Below, in pieces: positions 1 through 7,345 of a DNA stretch of 22,572 nucleotides. The notes below the pieces were generated by a model, which did no database searches, had not been told where the DNA came from, and saw nothing but the letters and a program-made list of their open reading frames with translations. Position 1 is the stretch's first letter; the number at the start of each line of letters is the position of its first letter. This DNA comes from Desulfobacteraceae bacterium (GTDB lineage: Bacteria > Desulfobacterota > Desulfobacteria > Desulfobacterales > Desulfobacteraceae): assembly GCA_030638935.1 (NCBI GenBank), contig DAOWDR010000254.1, forward strand, positions 1 through 22,572, given 5' to 3'. The position numbers and the translations under genes were made by a program.

Positions 1-1142
1 AAACTATAATTGGACCAAGACTTGCTGATGTTCAGGTTGTTCTTCCGGGTGGTGTCGTCATATTCGTCAAGGCTTCTTCCAAAGACAGTTTCAAAATATT
101 CATTGGTTTCATCATACCCTGTGAATCCATCCCTGAATTCCTGGAGATAATCAGCGTCACTGACTATATCTAAATCCAGTTTTGCTGTAAATCCATTGGT
201 CAGGTCCTGGTCATGTTTCATCCTGAACCAATACCTGTCCCGGTTGGTTCGCTGGGGAGTGGTTTCATAACTGTAACTTTCGGTATCAGTATCATCTGTG
301 CCGTCGCCAATTTTTGCGTCATCCAGAAAGTCTAAAAACATACTGCCTTTGGATGCGTTATCCAGAACATACCTGAATTCACCGGCAATTTTTGTGCCCC
401 GGTCCGACATATAATCGGCATAAAGTGTTGCATCCACGTTTCTTGAAATGGCTATAAACAACGGCTGTTCATATTCAAACCCTTTTCTGTCTGAAGTGGT
501 TACCCGGGGAAATAAAAGGCCTGTCTGGCGCTTGACTTTTACGGGAAAAGAAAGAAAGGGAGAATAAAGGGTAGGGACCTTTTTGGCCCACAGGACCGTA
601 TGGTTGGCATATCCATACCCTTCAATTGTTACCCTGATATTTTTACCCGAAATCTTCCAGTCCGGGTTATCTCCTTCGCAGGAGGTAATAGATCCCCTGT
701 CAGCACTATATGAAAATTCTCCGGTTTTTTTGATATTTTCGCCGCTGATATAAAAATTATTTTCCTGGATAAAGATGGTCCCTTTGTTGATGGTCCCTTT
801 TTCCGTCAAAAGATTGATCTGCATGGCATTGCAAGTGATGGAATCCTGGCCTGAAATGAACAAAACATTGCCCTGGGCAAAGGCATCCTTTGTCTTGTTT
901 GAAAATTCTACATAATCTGCTTCCAGCCGTGTTTTACCACCGGTGATGACCACATCATCTTCAGCGATATACAGATTGCGCTCATTGTCATATGTCACAA
1001 TTAGGGCGGAAATATGCCAGGAGATCTCCTTGGGGTTTTCCCCAAGGGAAACTGCAGTTGCAGCCTTGGCTGAAACCAAACAACAAAAAAAAGCAACTGC
1101 CGCTACCAGCGGCAGTCTTCTGTGGGAAAATAAAGAAAACAT
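1..1142 (-). CDS. lptD: LPS-assembly outer-membrane protein LptD (N-terminal part, cut by window edge)
   Basis: Open for about 380 codons from ATG at 1142 to the left edge, with no stop, so the C-terminal barrel is missing. The translation begins with a signal peptide (basic HRR, hydrophobic stretch, likely cut near SAKA). An OstA-type beta repeat region follows (YIAEDDVVITGGKTRLEADY, then AQGNVLFISGQDSI, residues about 60-170). Next come SCEGDNPDWKISGKNI and TLYSPFLSFPVKVKRQTGLLFP, which are typical of the LptD periplasmic-domain-to-barrel transition, then alternating strands rich in Asp, Tyr and Phe. LptD inserts lipopolysaccharide into the outer leaflet with LptE. The Shine-Dalgarno is poor. 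The gene is divergent from the cysK-cysS fusion, with 143 bp between the starts. The family is clear; no LptE or other lpt gene is visible. Confidence 0.92.
   Translation of the reverse strand, partial: MFSLFSHRRLPLVAAVAFFCCLVSAKAATAVSLGENPKEISWHISALIVTYDNERNLYIAEDDVVITGGKTRLEADYVEFSNKTKDAFAQGNVLFISGQDSITCNAMQINLLTEKGTINKGTIFIQENNFYISGENIKKTGEFSYSADRGSITSCEGDNPDWKISGKNIRVTIEGYGYANHTVLWAKKVPTLYSPFLSFPVKVKRQTGLLFPRVTTSDRKGFEYEQPLFIAISRNVDATLYADYMSDRGTKIAGEFRYVLDNASKGSMFLDFLDDAKIGDGTDDTDTESYSYETTPQRTNRDRYWFRMKHDQDLTNGFTAKLDLDIVSDADYLQEFRDGFTGYDETNEYFETVFGRSLDEYDDTTRKNNLNISKSWSNYS
1028..1116 (-). repeat. Two strong hairpins in the 5' coding part of lptD
   Basis: CCTTGGGG (1028-1035), loop TTTT, CCCCAAGG (1040-1047) is a perfect 8-bp stem. 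ACTGCCGCT (1096-1104), loop ACC, AGCGGCAGT (1108-1116) is a perfect 9-bp stem. A 12-bp palindrome AGGAGATCTCCT lies beside them at 1019-1030. All fall within the first 42 codons of lptD and would form in its mRNA. They are seen directly; any role in translation is inference. Confidence 0.6.
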
Positions 1143-1182
1143 GGCTATCCAGTAATAAATTGCACATCAATTAAAATTACTG

Positions 1183-1212
1183 TATAAAGCCATTTTATAG
1201 TGTAAAAGTCAA
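1183..1212 (-). promoter_or_regulatory. Possible sigma-70 promoter of lptD
   Basis: On the minus strand TTGACT (plus 1207-1212) is followed after 18 nt by TTTATA (plus 1183-1188), about 40 nt before the lptD start. The -35 box is good and the -10 box is poor (3 of 6), so this is only a candidate. Confidence 0.35.
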
Positions 1213-1285
1213 GTCAGAATAAGCTTACAAAGACCCGGCAGGAAATATTTAATTGATCAGGTTTGCCAGGGTTGAAAGGACATTT

Positions 1286-3583
1286 ATGACAGCTTCCATA
1301 ATAGATTCAATTGGTAATACCCCCATTGTTGAAATAAAGAGCCTGAACCCTGTGCCCGGCGTGAAAATTTTTGCCAAATTGGAGTATATGAATCCTGGCG
1401 GGTCTATCAAGGACAGGGCTGCCCTGTATATGATCACGGCTGCCGAGGCCGCAGGTCATCTTACCCCGGACAAAACCGTGATTGAAGCCACCAGCGGCAA
1501 TACAGGCATTGGGCTTGCCATGATCTGTGCGGTTAAGGGATATAAAATTGCCTTGACAATGGCGGAAAATGCCAGTGAGGAAAGAAAGCAAATATTACAA
1601 GCCCGGGGAGCCCAGATTATTTTGACCCCCAAGCATCTGGGGTCTGACGGAGCAATTGAAGAGGCCTACCGCCTGGCAAGGGAAAATCCGGATCAATATT
1701 TTATCACGGATCAATACAATAATGAGGCAAACTGGAAAGCCCACTACCATACCACAGGCCCTGAAATCATGGCCCAGACCCAGGGCAGGGTATCCAGCAT
1801 CGTTGCAAGTATCGGCACTTCCGGAACCCTCATGGGCTTGTCCCGGTATTTTGCGGAGGTTGATCCGAAAATTAATATTGTTTGTGCCGAACCCTATCTG
1901 GGTCATAGGATCCAGGGCCTGAAAAATATGAAAGAATCTTATATCCCTGGGATATTTGATAAAAAAAGGTTGGATTCTACCATCCGTGTGGATGACGACA
2001 GGGCCTTTGAGACGGCAAGGCAATTGGCAAGACAAGAGGGCTTGTTTGTGGGTATGAGCAGCGGGGCTGCCATGGCCGCCGCCATTGAAGAAGCCCAGAA
2101 TATCCAGAAGGGAGTTGTGGTGGTCATCTTTCCGGACAGCGGGGAACGATACCTTTCCACCTCACTATTCTCGGTGGAAAAGAAAATTGACCTGAAGGTG
2201 TACAATACCCTTTCCAAACAAAAAGAGCAGTTTGCGCCCATTGAAAAAGATAAAATTGGGATATATACCTGCGGTCCAACGGTTCATCAACGATTGCACA
2301 TAGGCCTGCTTCGACGTTTTGTCTTCACCGATCTTTTGGTCCGGTATCTTGAGTTCCACCAATTTTCGGTCAACCATGTTATCAATATAACCGATTATGA
2401 CGACAAAACAATAAAGGGCTCCCTGGAAACAGCCCAGTCCCTTGATGCCTTTGTTCGCCCCCACATTGCATCCTTTAAAGCGGATCTTGATGCCCTGGAC
2501 ATACGACCGGCCCAGGCCTACCCCAGGGTCTCCGATCATTTTACTGAGATGACTGATTTAACAAAGAAACTGCTGACCCGCAACCATGCCTATGAAAAAC
2601 TGCACTCGGTCTATTTTGATATTGCAAGCCAGCCCGAGTACGGTCATTTTTCCAGGGTGGATCTTAATATGATACGCCTTGGGGCAACCGTTGATCTGGA
2701 TGAGTACGAAAAGCGCAATCCCAGGGATTTTACTCTTTTAAAGCGGGTTCGACTTTCAGAGCTGAAACGGGGGGTGGGAATAAAAACCGAATGGGGAAAT
2801 GTCAGGCCATCACTTCATTTGCAGTGCTCGGCCATTGCCATGAGATACCTTGGCAGGCAGTTTGATATCCATACGGGAAGCCGGGAACTTTTGTTTCCCC
2901 ACCATGAAAATGAAGTTGCCATTGCCAGGGCTGCCACCGGGTCCACCCTTGCCAATGTATGGATGCATTGTGATCCTATTCAATATGACGGCTCCCTGGA
3001 AAAGAAGAGTATCGAAGAGATAAGTCTTGATACTCTTACCCAACAGGGCTGGGATCTGAAAACCATCCGATTCTGGCTTATCTCTGGTCACTATAGAAAG
3101 CATTTGTCCCTGTCAACCAAGGCGCTGCGGGATGCAAAATTCACCCTGGCCAAAATTAACAGATGCATTGAAACCCTGGGTGCCATCACCCTATCTGATA
3201 AATTTGAAAAAACCGACAAATTTGAAAATAATGATCAATTGATTTATGATATCCGCCAGGGAGTCCTGTCTGCAATGGGAGATGATCTAAAGGTCTCCGA
3301 TGTTATTTCTTGCCTTCTCTTGGGTGTAAAAAAAATAAATCGCCTGATAAACTTGAATCAAATCAATACCCCCTGTGCAAAACAATTGCTGACCTGTTTC
3401 AGGGAGGTGGACTCCATATTAAAAATATTTGATTTTAATTCAAAAATGGAATATTCCAATATTGCCCGGGCTCTTATTAAGGAACGAGACGGGGCCAGGC
3501 TTAAAAATGACTGGATTCTGGCCGACAAGATCCGGGATGAGCTTGTGTCCATGGGCGTTTGTGTACATGATAAAAAGGTGTGA
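1286..3583 (+). CDS. Cysteine synthase fused to a divergent cysteinyl-tRNA synthetase-like domain
   Basis: A 765-residue protein in one uninterrupted frame. Residues about 1-300 are a PLP-dependent O-acetylserine sulfhydrylase (CysK/CysM): NPGGSIKDR with PLP lysine K42, SGNTGIG, GTSGT, GMSSGAA and FPDSGERYLST are all present. From about residue 310 (KVYNTLSKQKEQF) the protein follows class I CysRS to the end of the C-terminal domain. The zinc ligands are kept: C329 in TCGPT, C514 in LHLQCS, and the PHHENE segment with H539/H540 and E543. The nucleotide signatures are changed: HIGH reads HIGL (338-341), KMSKS reads LEKKS (571-575), and GWHIECS reads SLHLQCS. The usual C-terminal tail after 'VLED' is cut short. 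ATG 1286 was chosen because AAAGGA precedes it by 5 nt and CysK proteins begin about here; an in-frame TTG at 1253 would add 11 residues. The synthase half looks active; whether the second half charges tRNA-Cys is open. Confidence 0.9.
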   Translation: MTASIIDSIGNTPIVEIKSLNPVPGVKIFAKLEYMNPGGSIKDRAALYMITAAEAAGHLTPDKTVIEATSGNTGIGLAMICAVKGYKIALTMAENASEERKQILQARGAQIILTPKHLGSDGAIEEAYRLARENPDQYFITDQYNNEANWKAHYHTTGPEIMAQTQGRVSSIVASIGTSGTLMGLSRYFAEVDPKINIVCAEPYLGHRIQGLKNMKESYIPGIFDKKRLDSTIRVDDDRAFETARQLARQEGLFVGMSSGAAMAAAIEEAQNIQKGVVVVIFPDSGERYLSTSLFSVEKKIDLKVYNTLSKQKEQFAPIEKDKIGIYTCGPTVHQRLHIGLLRRFVFTDLLVRYLEFHQFSVNHVINITDYDDKTIKGSLETAQSLDAFVRPHIASFKADLDALDIRPAQAYPRVSDHFTEMTDLTKKLLTRNHAYEKLHSVYFDIASQPEYGHFSRVDLNMIRLGATVDLDEYEKRNPRDFTLLKRVRLSELKRGVGIKTEWGNVRPSLHLQCSAIAMRYLGRQFDIHTGSRELLFPHHENEVAIARAATGSTLANVWMHCDPIQYDGSLEKKSIEEISLDTLTQQGWDLKTIRFWLISGHYRKHLSLSTKALRDAKFTLAKINRCIETLGAITLSDKFEKTDKFENNDQLIYDIRQGVLSAMGDDLKVSDVISCLLLGVKKINRLINLNQINTPCAKQLLTCFREVDSILKIFDFNSKMEYSNIARALIKERDGARLKNDWILADKIRDELVSMGVCVHDKKV

Positions 3584-3588
3584 CCAAT

Positions 3589-4581
3589 ATGATAAAAACT
3601 TTATTTTTTCCGTTTTCCCATATCAGTAAAGATCAATTGAGAATAGTAACGGCATTTTTTCCCAACCTGGGTCTTTTGCCCTTGGTCCCGGATTTTACCT
3701 CTGACCCGGTTCTGGCCCCCTTGGCAGAGCAAGACATTTTGCAGCCGATATTTGCTTTGCCCCGGGAGCTTGATTTGGTTGAAAAACAGGTGCACTCCTA
3801 TCTGGACTGGGCTCAACTTCACCGTGGCAATGAAAGAAATTTTAAATCATTGCTCAAAGAACAGCCTTATTTTATGGAGGATACCGGGCTTTCCAGTATC
3901 CAGTCCCAGATCAGAAAAGGGACACAAAAAAATGAAGGCCCATTAGATCAGAAAACGATTGGTCATAAAAAAGCTGGGCAGGATCCGTTATTGTTATTAA
4001 AATTTGCCCAGTTATTGGATGCTCAGAATGAAGGTATCGATGATGAATTGAGTGCTTTGAAACAGAGCAATGCATCCCTTTTTTCTGAGTTAAAGGGGGA
4101 GCAGTCAGAGGAAAATACTGAAAAACTTGCTCCTGGTTCATGCGGTTCATCAGGTTCAGTTCCCTTAGATCCCGGCAGTATAATGACCAAAGAGAGAGTT
4201 GAGTCCTGGTTCAGGTATGCAGGGCAAAAAGATGTTTTTAAACTGCCGGGGGCCACTCCTCTTTTAATCACAACAAGTCCGGCTGTTTTGGATTATATGA
4301 AGTCCAAGTCCGATGTAATAAATGCCCTTGACATTGATTCCATAAAAGTGCATGAAAATGGATGTGAAAATAAATGCAAATGGCAGCATGATTTTTATCA
4401 ATTTTTACAAGAAACAATTGCAAGTGAAATTTCTTCCGGAATTGCCCGGCCTGAAGTAGATGACAGATGTCTTCTGTCAGGCCAAATTAAATTGTGTCTT
4501 TTCCCGGGAGACTGCATGGAGGAGTTTTTTAATATATCAGATCAGTCGCTTGCCGTCTGTCTGGTACAACTAAAATCATAA
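3589..4581 (+). CDS. Unrecognised 330-residue soluble protein coupled to the cysK-cysS fusion
   Basis: I do not recognise this family. ATG 3589 lies 5 nt after the fusion's stop codon, and AAAGGTG at the end of the upstream gene gives a good ribosome site with 8-nt spacing. A GTG at 3580 overlapping the stop is an alternative. There is no signal peptide or membrane helix. Residues about 1-125 look alpha-helical (FPFSHISKDQLRIV, then PRELDLVEKQVHSYLDW). A charged and Ser/Gly-rich linker with GSCGSSGS follows around 180-195, then a second block with LPGATPLLITTSP. The C-terminal 75 residues hold five more cysteines, including CENKC, a spacing that could bind metal but matches no motif I know. 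It probably shares the fusion's mRNA, so a link to cysteine or translation is only contextual. Confidence 0.75.
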   Translation: MIKTLFFPFSHISKDQLRIVTAFFPNLGLLPLVPDFTSDPVLAPLAEQDILQPIFALPRELDLVEKQVHSYLDWAQLHRGNERNFKSLLKEQPYFMEDTGLSSIQSQIRKGTQKNEGPLDQKTIGHKKAGQDPLLLLKFAQLLDAQNEGIDDELSALKQSNASLFSELKGEQSEENTEKLAPGSCGSSGSVPLDPGSIMTKERVESWFRYAGQKDVFKLPGATPLLITTSPAVLDYMKSKSDVINALDIDSIKVHENGCENKCKWQHDFYQFLQETIASEISSGIARPEVDDRCLLSGQIKLCLFPGDCMEEFFNISDQSLAVCLVQLKS

Positions 4582-4622
4582 AAAACTTGATTTTACCAAA
4601 TGGCATGTTATAAAGCGGTTTT

Positions 4623-4659
4623 TAAACTAGTTTACATTTAAATAAAGTTTACATTTAAA
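4623..4659 (+). repeat. Palindrome plus 14-nt direct repeat upstream of the ferredoxin gene
   Basis: TAAACTAGTTTA (4623-4634) is a perfect 12-bp palindrome. AGTTTACATTTAAA occurs twice, at 4629-4642 and 4646-4659, with starts 17 nt apart, and the second copy contains the putative -35 box. Such an arrangement can be a regulator's tandem binding site. No regulator is identified. Confidence 0.6.
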
Positions 4660-4674
4660 AAGTGACTTTATAAT
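4648..4674 (+). promoter_or_regulatory. Putative sigma-70 promoter of the ferredoxin gene
   Basis: TTTACA (4648-4653), a 15-nt spacer and a consensus TATAAT (4669-4674) lie 30 nt before the ferredoxin start. The -10 box is perfect; the spacer is slightly short. This suggests the ferredoxin has its own transcript. Confidence 0.6.
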
Positions 4675-4703
4675 ACTATTAATTTATTAAGGAGATTATT
4701 AAG

Positions 4704-4892
4704 ATGGCATTTAATCCAATTGTTGACGAAGCAAAATGCGTTGGTTGTGAAGAATGTGTAGACGTTTGCCCCGTGGAAGTATTTGAAATGCAAGACGAAA
4801 AATCAGTTCCTGTAAATGCGGAAGAGTGCATGGGTTGCGAAAGCTGCGTTGAAGTTTGTGAAGAAGACGCAATTGTAATTGAAGAAGACTGA
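4704..4892 (+). CDS. 2[4Fe-4S] ferredoxin
   Basis: A 62-residue, highly acidic protein with two canonical cluster motifs: CVGCEECVDVCP near the N-terminus and CMGCESCVEVCE in the second half. It is the length of small clostridial or sulfate-reducer ferredoxins, which are low-potential cytoplasmic one-electron carriers for oxidoreductases and hydrogenases. The proline normally following the last cysteine of the second motif is replaced by Glu, which is seen in some family members. AAGGAG (4689-4694) gives a strong ribosome site. It has its own promoter and is followed directly by a strong terminator, so it is probably a well-expressed single-gene unit. The redox partner cannot be told from the context. 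Confidence 0.96.
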   Translation: MAFNPIVDEAKCVGCEECVDVCPVEVFEMQDEKSVPVNAEECMGCESCVEVCEEDAIVIEED

Positions 4893-4923
4893 TTCTAGTT
4901 TTTTTGTTAGATTTTTGTTAGAT

Positions 4924-4963
4924 AAAAATGCCGGGTCTGTACAACAGATACCGGCATTTTTTT
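4924..4963 (+). terminator. Rho-independent terminator after ferredoxin, probably bidirectional
   Basis: AAAAATGCCGG (4924-4934) pairs perfectly with CCGGCATTTTT (4951-4961). The inner TCTGT/ACAGA also pairs, and seven Ts follow on the plus strand. The opposite strand also ends its stem in a T-run, so the same hairpin can stop the convergent transporter transcript. A tandem copy of TTTTTGTTAGAT precedes it (4901-4923). Confidence 0.9.
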
Positions 4964-5028
4964 AGCAAGCCTTCCCTGGGTGGTCAATTGACCACATTGG
5001 AAAAATATCCTTGCTTCTTTTGTTAGTT

Positions 5029-5925
5029 TTATTTGTCTGGGTCAGGAATTGTCCGGAATCCAGATGAATTGGTCAGATAAACACCTGCAATAACGAGAAA
5101 TCCACCTGCCAGAATCTCTTTTGTGACAGGTTCGTTTAAAATAAAATATGATAAAATAATGGCAGAGACCGGTACAAAATTAATAAATACCCCTGCCTTC
5201 ATTGGGCCGATTTTTTGTATCCCCTCATAATACCAGAAAAATCCCAAAACCGTTCCAAAAAATCCCAAATAAAAGAGATTGGCCCAATCCATGAACCCAT
5301 AGGAGGGTATATTTGAAAAAAGGCCATGGGCCAGGGCCGGGAAAAAAAGCATCAGTGTACCGGCAATGGATGAATAACAAACCGCTGCCATTGGGGATAA
5401 ATTTTTCATAAGGGGCTTGCCCATAAGTGAATAAGACACCCATGAGATCACGCAGCCGAAGATAGCCAAGTCTCCTTGTCCAATACCGGATTTAAAAACA
5501 GTTGAGATGTTTCCTGCGGAAATAACTAGCAATGCGCCGGTTACAGATAAACCAAGGCCGGCTATTTTTAAGAAGGATAGTTTATCTTTAAATAGCAAAA
5601 CGGAAAACAGACTGATAAAAATGGGGTTGGTGGCAATGATCAGGGATGCCCGGTTGGCATTGATCATGGACAGCCCTGTGAAAAATAGTATGTTATAGGC
5701 AAATATGCCTGTAAGTCCAAGAAAAAGAATGTTGATGGCCTGGCCCCTGTTTATGCCGGGCAGACGTCCTTCTATTTTCCGGGTCAAAAAAATCAAAAAT
5801 GCCGAGGCGATGGCAAATCTTAAAAAAGCCGCAGAATAGGGGTCTACATTACCGGCAATCCCTTTCCCGGCAATAAAGGTTCCCCCCCATAAAAATGCGG
5901 TTAAAAACAGTTTGAAATAGGTCAT
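5029..5925 (-). CDS. EamA/DMT-family membrane exporter
   Basis: A 298-residue, very hydrophobic protein of about ten membrane helices, built as two EamA repeats (roughly residues 5-135 and 150-285). The N-terminus has the FLWGGTFIAGK pattern and the first repeat has AAFLRFAIASAFL; the second half has MAAVCYSSIAGTLML and FLGFFGTVLGFFWYYEGI. These are typical of drug/metabolite transporters that export amino acids or related metabolites across the inner membrane. Substrates cannot be assigned from sequence in this family. It converges on the ferredoxin gene across the bidirectional terminator. It stands apart from the ccdA-like gene upstream by 188 bp that hold a 24-nt palindrome, so it is probably transcribed separately. 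A GGGGA ribosome site precedes the ATG. Confidence 0.9.
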   Translation of the reverse strand: MTYFKLFLTAFLWGGTFIAGKGIAGNVDPYSAAFLRFAIASAFLIFLTRKIEGRLPGINRGQAINILFLGLTGIFAYNILFFTGLSMINANRASLIIATNPIFISLFSVLLFKDKLSFLKIAGLGLSVTGALLVISAGNISTVFKSGIGQGDLAIFGCVISWVSYSLMGKPLMKNLSPMAAVCYSSIAGTLMLFFPALAHGLFSNIPSYGFMDWANLFYLGFFGTVLGFFWYYEGIQKIGPMKAGVFINFVPVSAIILSYFILNEPVTKEILAGGFLVIAGVYLTNSSGFRTIPDPDK

Positions 5926-6047
5926 TTGGGGATTCCCCGGCTAATGTTTCCAATAAAAGACTTGTATTTGCACAGACAAGCCGTGAAAAGTCAAGTCGGA
6001 TTGGATATTTATTCCATGGACCCAGGGCATGCAATCAATAACCCAAA

Positions 6048-6071
6048 TTGCTTTAAATACATTTAAAGCAA
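6048..6071. repeat. Perfect 24-nt palindrome in the gap before the EamA transporter
   Basis: TTGCTTTAAAT (6048-6058), centre AC, ATTTAAAGCAA (6061-6071): 11-bp arms with no mismatch. It lies about 120 nt before the transporter start and 43 nt beyond the end of the ccdA-like gene. It is AT-rich with no T-run, so a dimeric regulator's operator is more likely than a terminator. This is inference. Confidence 0.7.
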
Positions 6072-6113
6072 GACCGTATACTTATTAGCATATCAAAATA
6101 TTCAGGCTTTGAC

Positions 6114-6776
6114 TTAAAATAAATTCCCGATGGCAAGCATACCCGAGGTGAGAATGTACACACCGAATCCAATGAGAAGAAATCCGCTTATAATGCGCAC
6201 CGCCATTGGGTGGTTATTCATTACCCGGATTTTATTTCGAAATGATTGGGAGGCATACCCGGCCACTAGCATGGGGATTGAAAATCCCAAAGAATAAAAA
6301 GCCAGGAGGATAAGCCCGGATGAAAGTTTTCCCTGGGTTGCAACCAAGGCAAGAACCCCGGATAACATAGGCCCGACACAGGGTATCCAGACAAGTCCAA
6401 GGGTAAGACCAAGAATCAGGCCTGCCCATCGACCTTTGCTTTGGGACTGAAACCTGTAAAAGAAGGTGACTTTTTTAAATAGATTAATGCCCAAAAGCAT
6501 GAACAGACCAAAGGCAATGATAATTATTCCGGCAAGTTTTTCAACAACAGGCATTATACCGGAAACAGCCCCTCCAAAAACCGAAGTTATCGCCCCCATT
6601 GCCATAAAGCTGATGCTTAAGCCCAGGACAATGAGCAAGGGCCGATGCTTGTGGTCTTCATTTGTCCCGGTGACAATAATAGGGACAACAGGAAGAACGC
6701 ATGGGGATGCTATGCTGGCAAATCCTGCGACGATACTCATAAAAATAGATGCGAGTGTAATATCTATGGGAGTCAT
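6114..6776 (-). CDS. CcdA/DsbD-type transmembrane thiol-disulfide transporter
   Basis: A 220-residue protein with six predicted membrane helices. The two redox cysteines of the family are present in the usual settings: C26 in ASPCVLPVVP in the first helix and C133 in IPCVGPMLSG in the fourth. CcdA proteins carry electrons from cytoplasmic thioredoxin across the inner membrane to a periplasmic thioredoxin-like partner, for cytochrome c maturation or other thiol reduction. The gene starts 5 nt after the stop of a thioredoxin-like lipoprotein gene, the natural partner. That partner lacks one of the two active-site cysteines, which makes the electron route uncertain. No cytochrome c maturation genes are nearby. 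Confidence 0.9.
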   Translation of the reverse strand: MTPIDITLASIFMSIVAGFASIASPCVLPVVPIIVTGTNEDHKHRPLLIVLGLSISFMAMGAITSVFGGAVSGIMPVVEKLAGIIIIAFGLFMLLGINLFKKVTFFYRFQSQSKGRWAGLILGLTLGLVWIPCVGPMLSGVLALVATQGKLSSGLILLAFYSLGFSIPMLVAGYASQSFRNKIRVMNNHPMAVRIISGFLLIGFGVYILTSGMLAIGNLF

Positions 6777-6781
6777 TGATT

Positions 6782-7213
6782 TTAAGACCTATTTATGGAT
6801 TGAATAAGAGCACGAACAGCGGCAGGGTTTTTTATCCCCGGGGTCATGCGTTTGATTTCCTTGCCCGAGGCGTCTGCCAGGAGGAGAGTGGGAAGAGCAC
6901 GTATGCCATATTGATAAAACAGGTTCCTGTCAGCAGGTACAGTTGTTTTGACATACCTTAAGTTCACTTTCTCCTTAAACTCATTTGACATGCCCTTGAG
7001 AATATTATCCTGCCTTATACATGGCCCGCCATTGGGATCAAGGAAAAATACCAGGTTTAAAGATTTGGCCTCTGATTCCCCGGCCTGGGTTGATAGGGAG
7101 ACAAGCTTTTGGGGCTGGGCAGCGCCTGGTTGGGATGAATTTTCTGCCTGCTGTTCTGGTGAACAACCAATAACGATGGCAAACACAAGTATGAGAAAAA
7201 TGTTTTTTAACAT
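6782..7213 (-). CDS. Thioredoxin-fold lipoprotein with a single active-site cysteine
   Basis: A 143-residue protein starting with a lipoprotein signal (hydrophobic stretch, lipobox VIGC, lipidated C17). A Gln/Ser/Ala-rich linker is followed by a thioredoxin fold from about residue 50: LNLVFFLDPNGGPC replaces the usual WCGPC region, and GIRALPTLLL provides the cis-proline P108. Only the second active-site cysteine (C65) remains; the nucleophilic cysteine is Gly62. It would sit in the periplasm, anchored to a membrane, and probably interacts with the CcdA-like protein encoded 5 nt downstream. AGAGGA, 5 nt before the ATG, is a good ribosome site. Monothiol exchange, thiol binding or a non-redox role are all possible. 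Confidence 0.82.
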   Translation of the reverse strand: MLKNIFLILVFAIVIGCSPEQQAENSSQPGAAQPQKLVSLSTQAGESEAKSLNLVFFLDPNGGPCIRQDNILKGMSNEFKEKVNLRYVKTTVPADRNLFYQYGIRALPTLLLADASGKEIKRMTPGIKNPAAVRALIQSINRS

Positions 7214-7286
7214 AAGAATCCTCTGTTAATAGATATTTCCAACTCAACTCCGGTACAAGCTGAGTCGATTGTTTTTATAATAGCAA

Positions 7287-7320
7287 ACGCCTGGGAAGAT
7301 GTTTCCATCATTCCAGGCGT
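7287..7320 (-). other. Strong hairpin between the ZraP-like and thioredoxin-like genes
   Basis: ACGCCTGG (7287-7294) pairs with CCAGGCGT (7313-7320). After a bulged G the stem continues through AA/TT and GATG/CATC around the loop TTTC. There is no T-run on either strand, so it is not a standard terminator; it may be an mRNA stability or processing element between two operon genes. Confidence 0.55.
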
Positions 7321-7345
7321 AAATGGAGCAAAACAGATTTGGTTT

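Noticed and set aside
1253..1285. TTG start that would lengthen the cysK-cysS fusion by 11 residues
   Set aside because: ATG 1286 has AAAGGA at 5-nt spacing and fits where cysteine synthases begin; the extra residues match nothing in the family.
1143..1285. T-box or other riboswitch leader before the cysteine synthase fusion
   Set aside because: The gap is short and AT-rich, with no T-box sequence, specifier stem or terminator/antiterminator pair.
4601..4616. Sigma-54-like TGGCAT...GC before the ferredoxin
   Set aside because: The GG-to-GC spacing is one base too long and the downstream box lacks the TTGC form; a good TATAAT lies further on.
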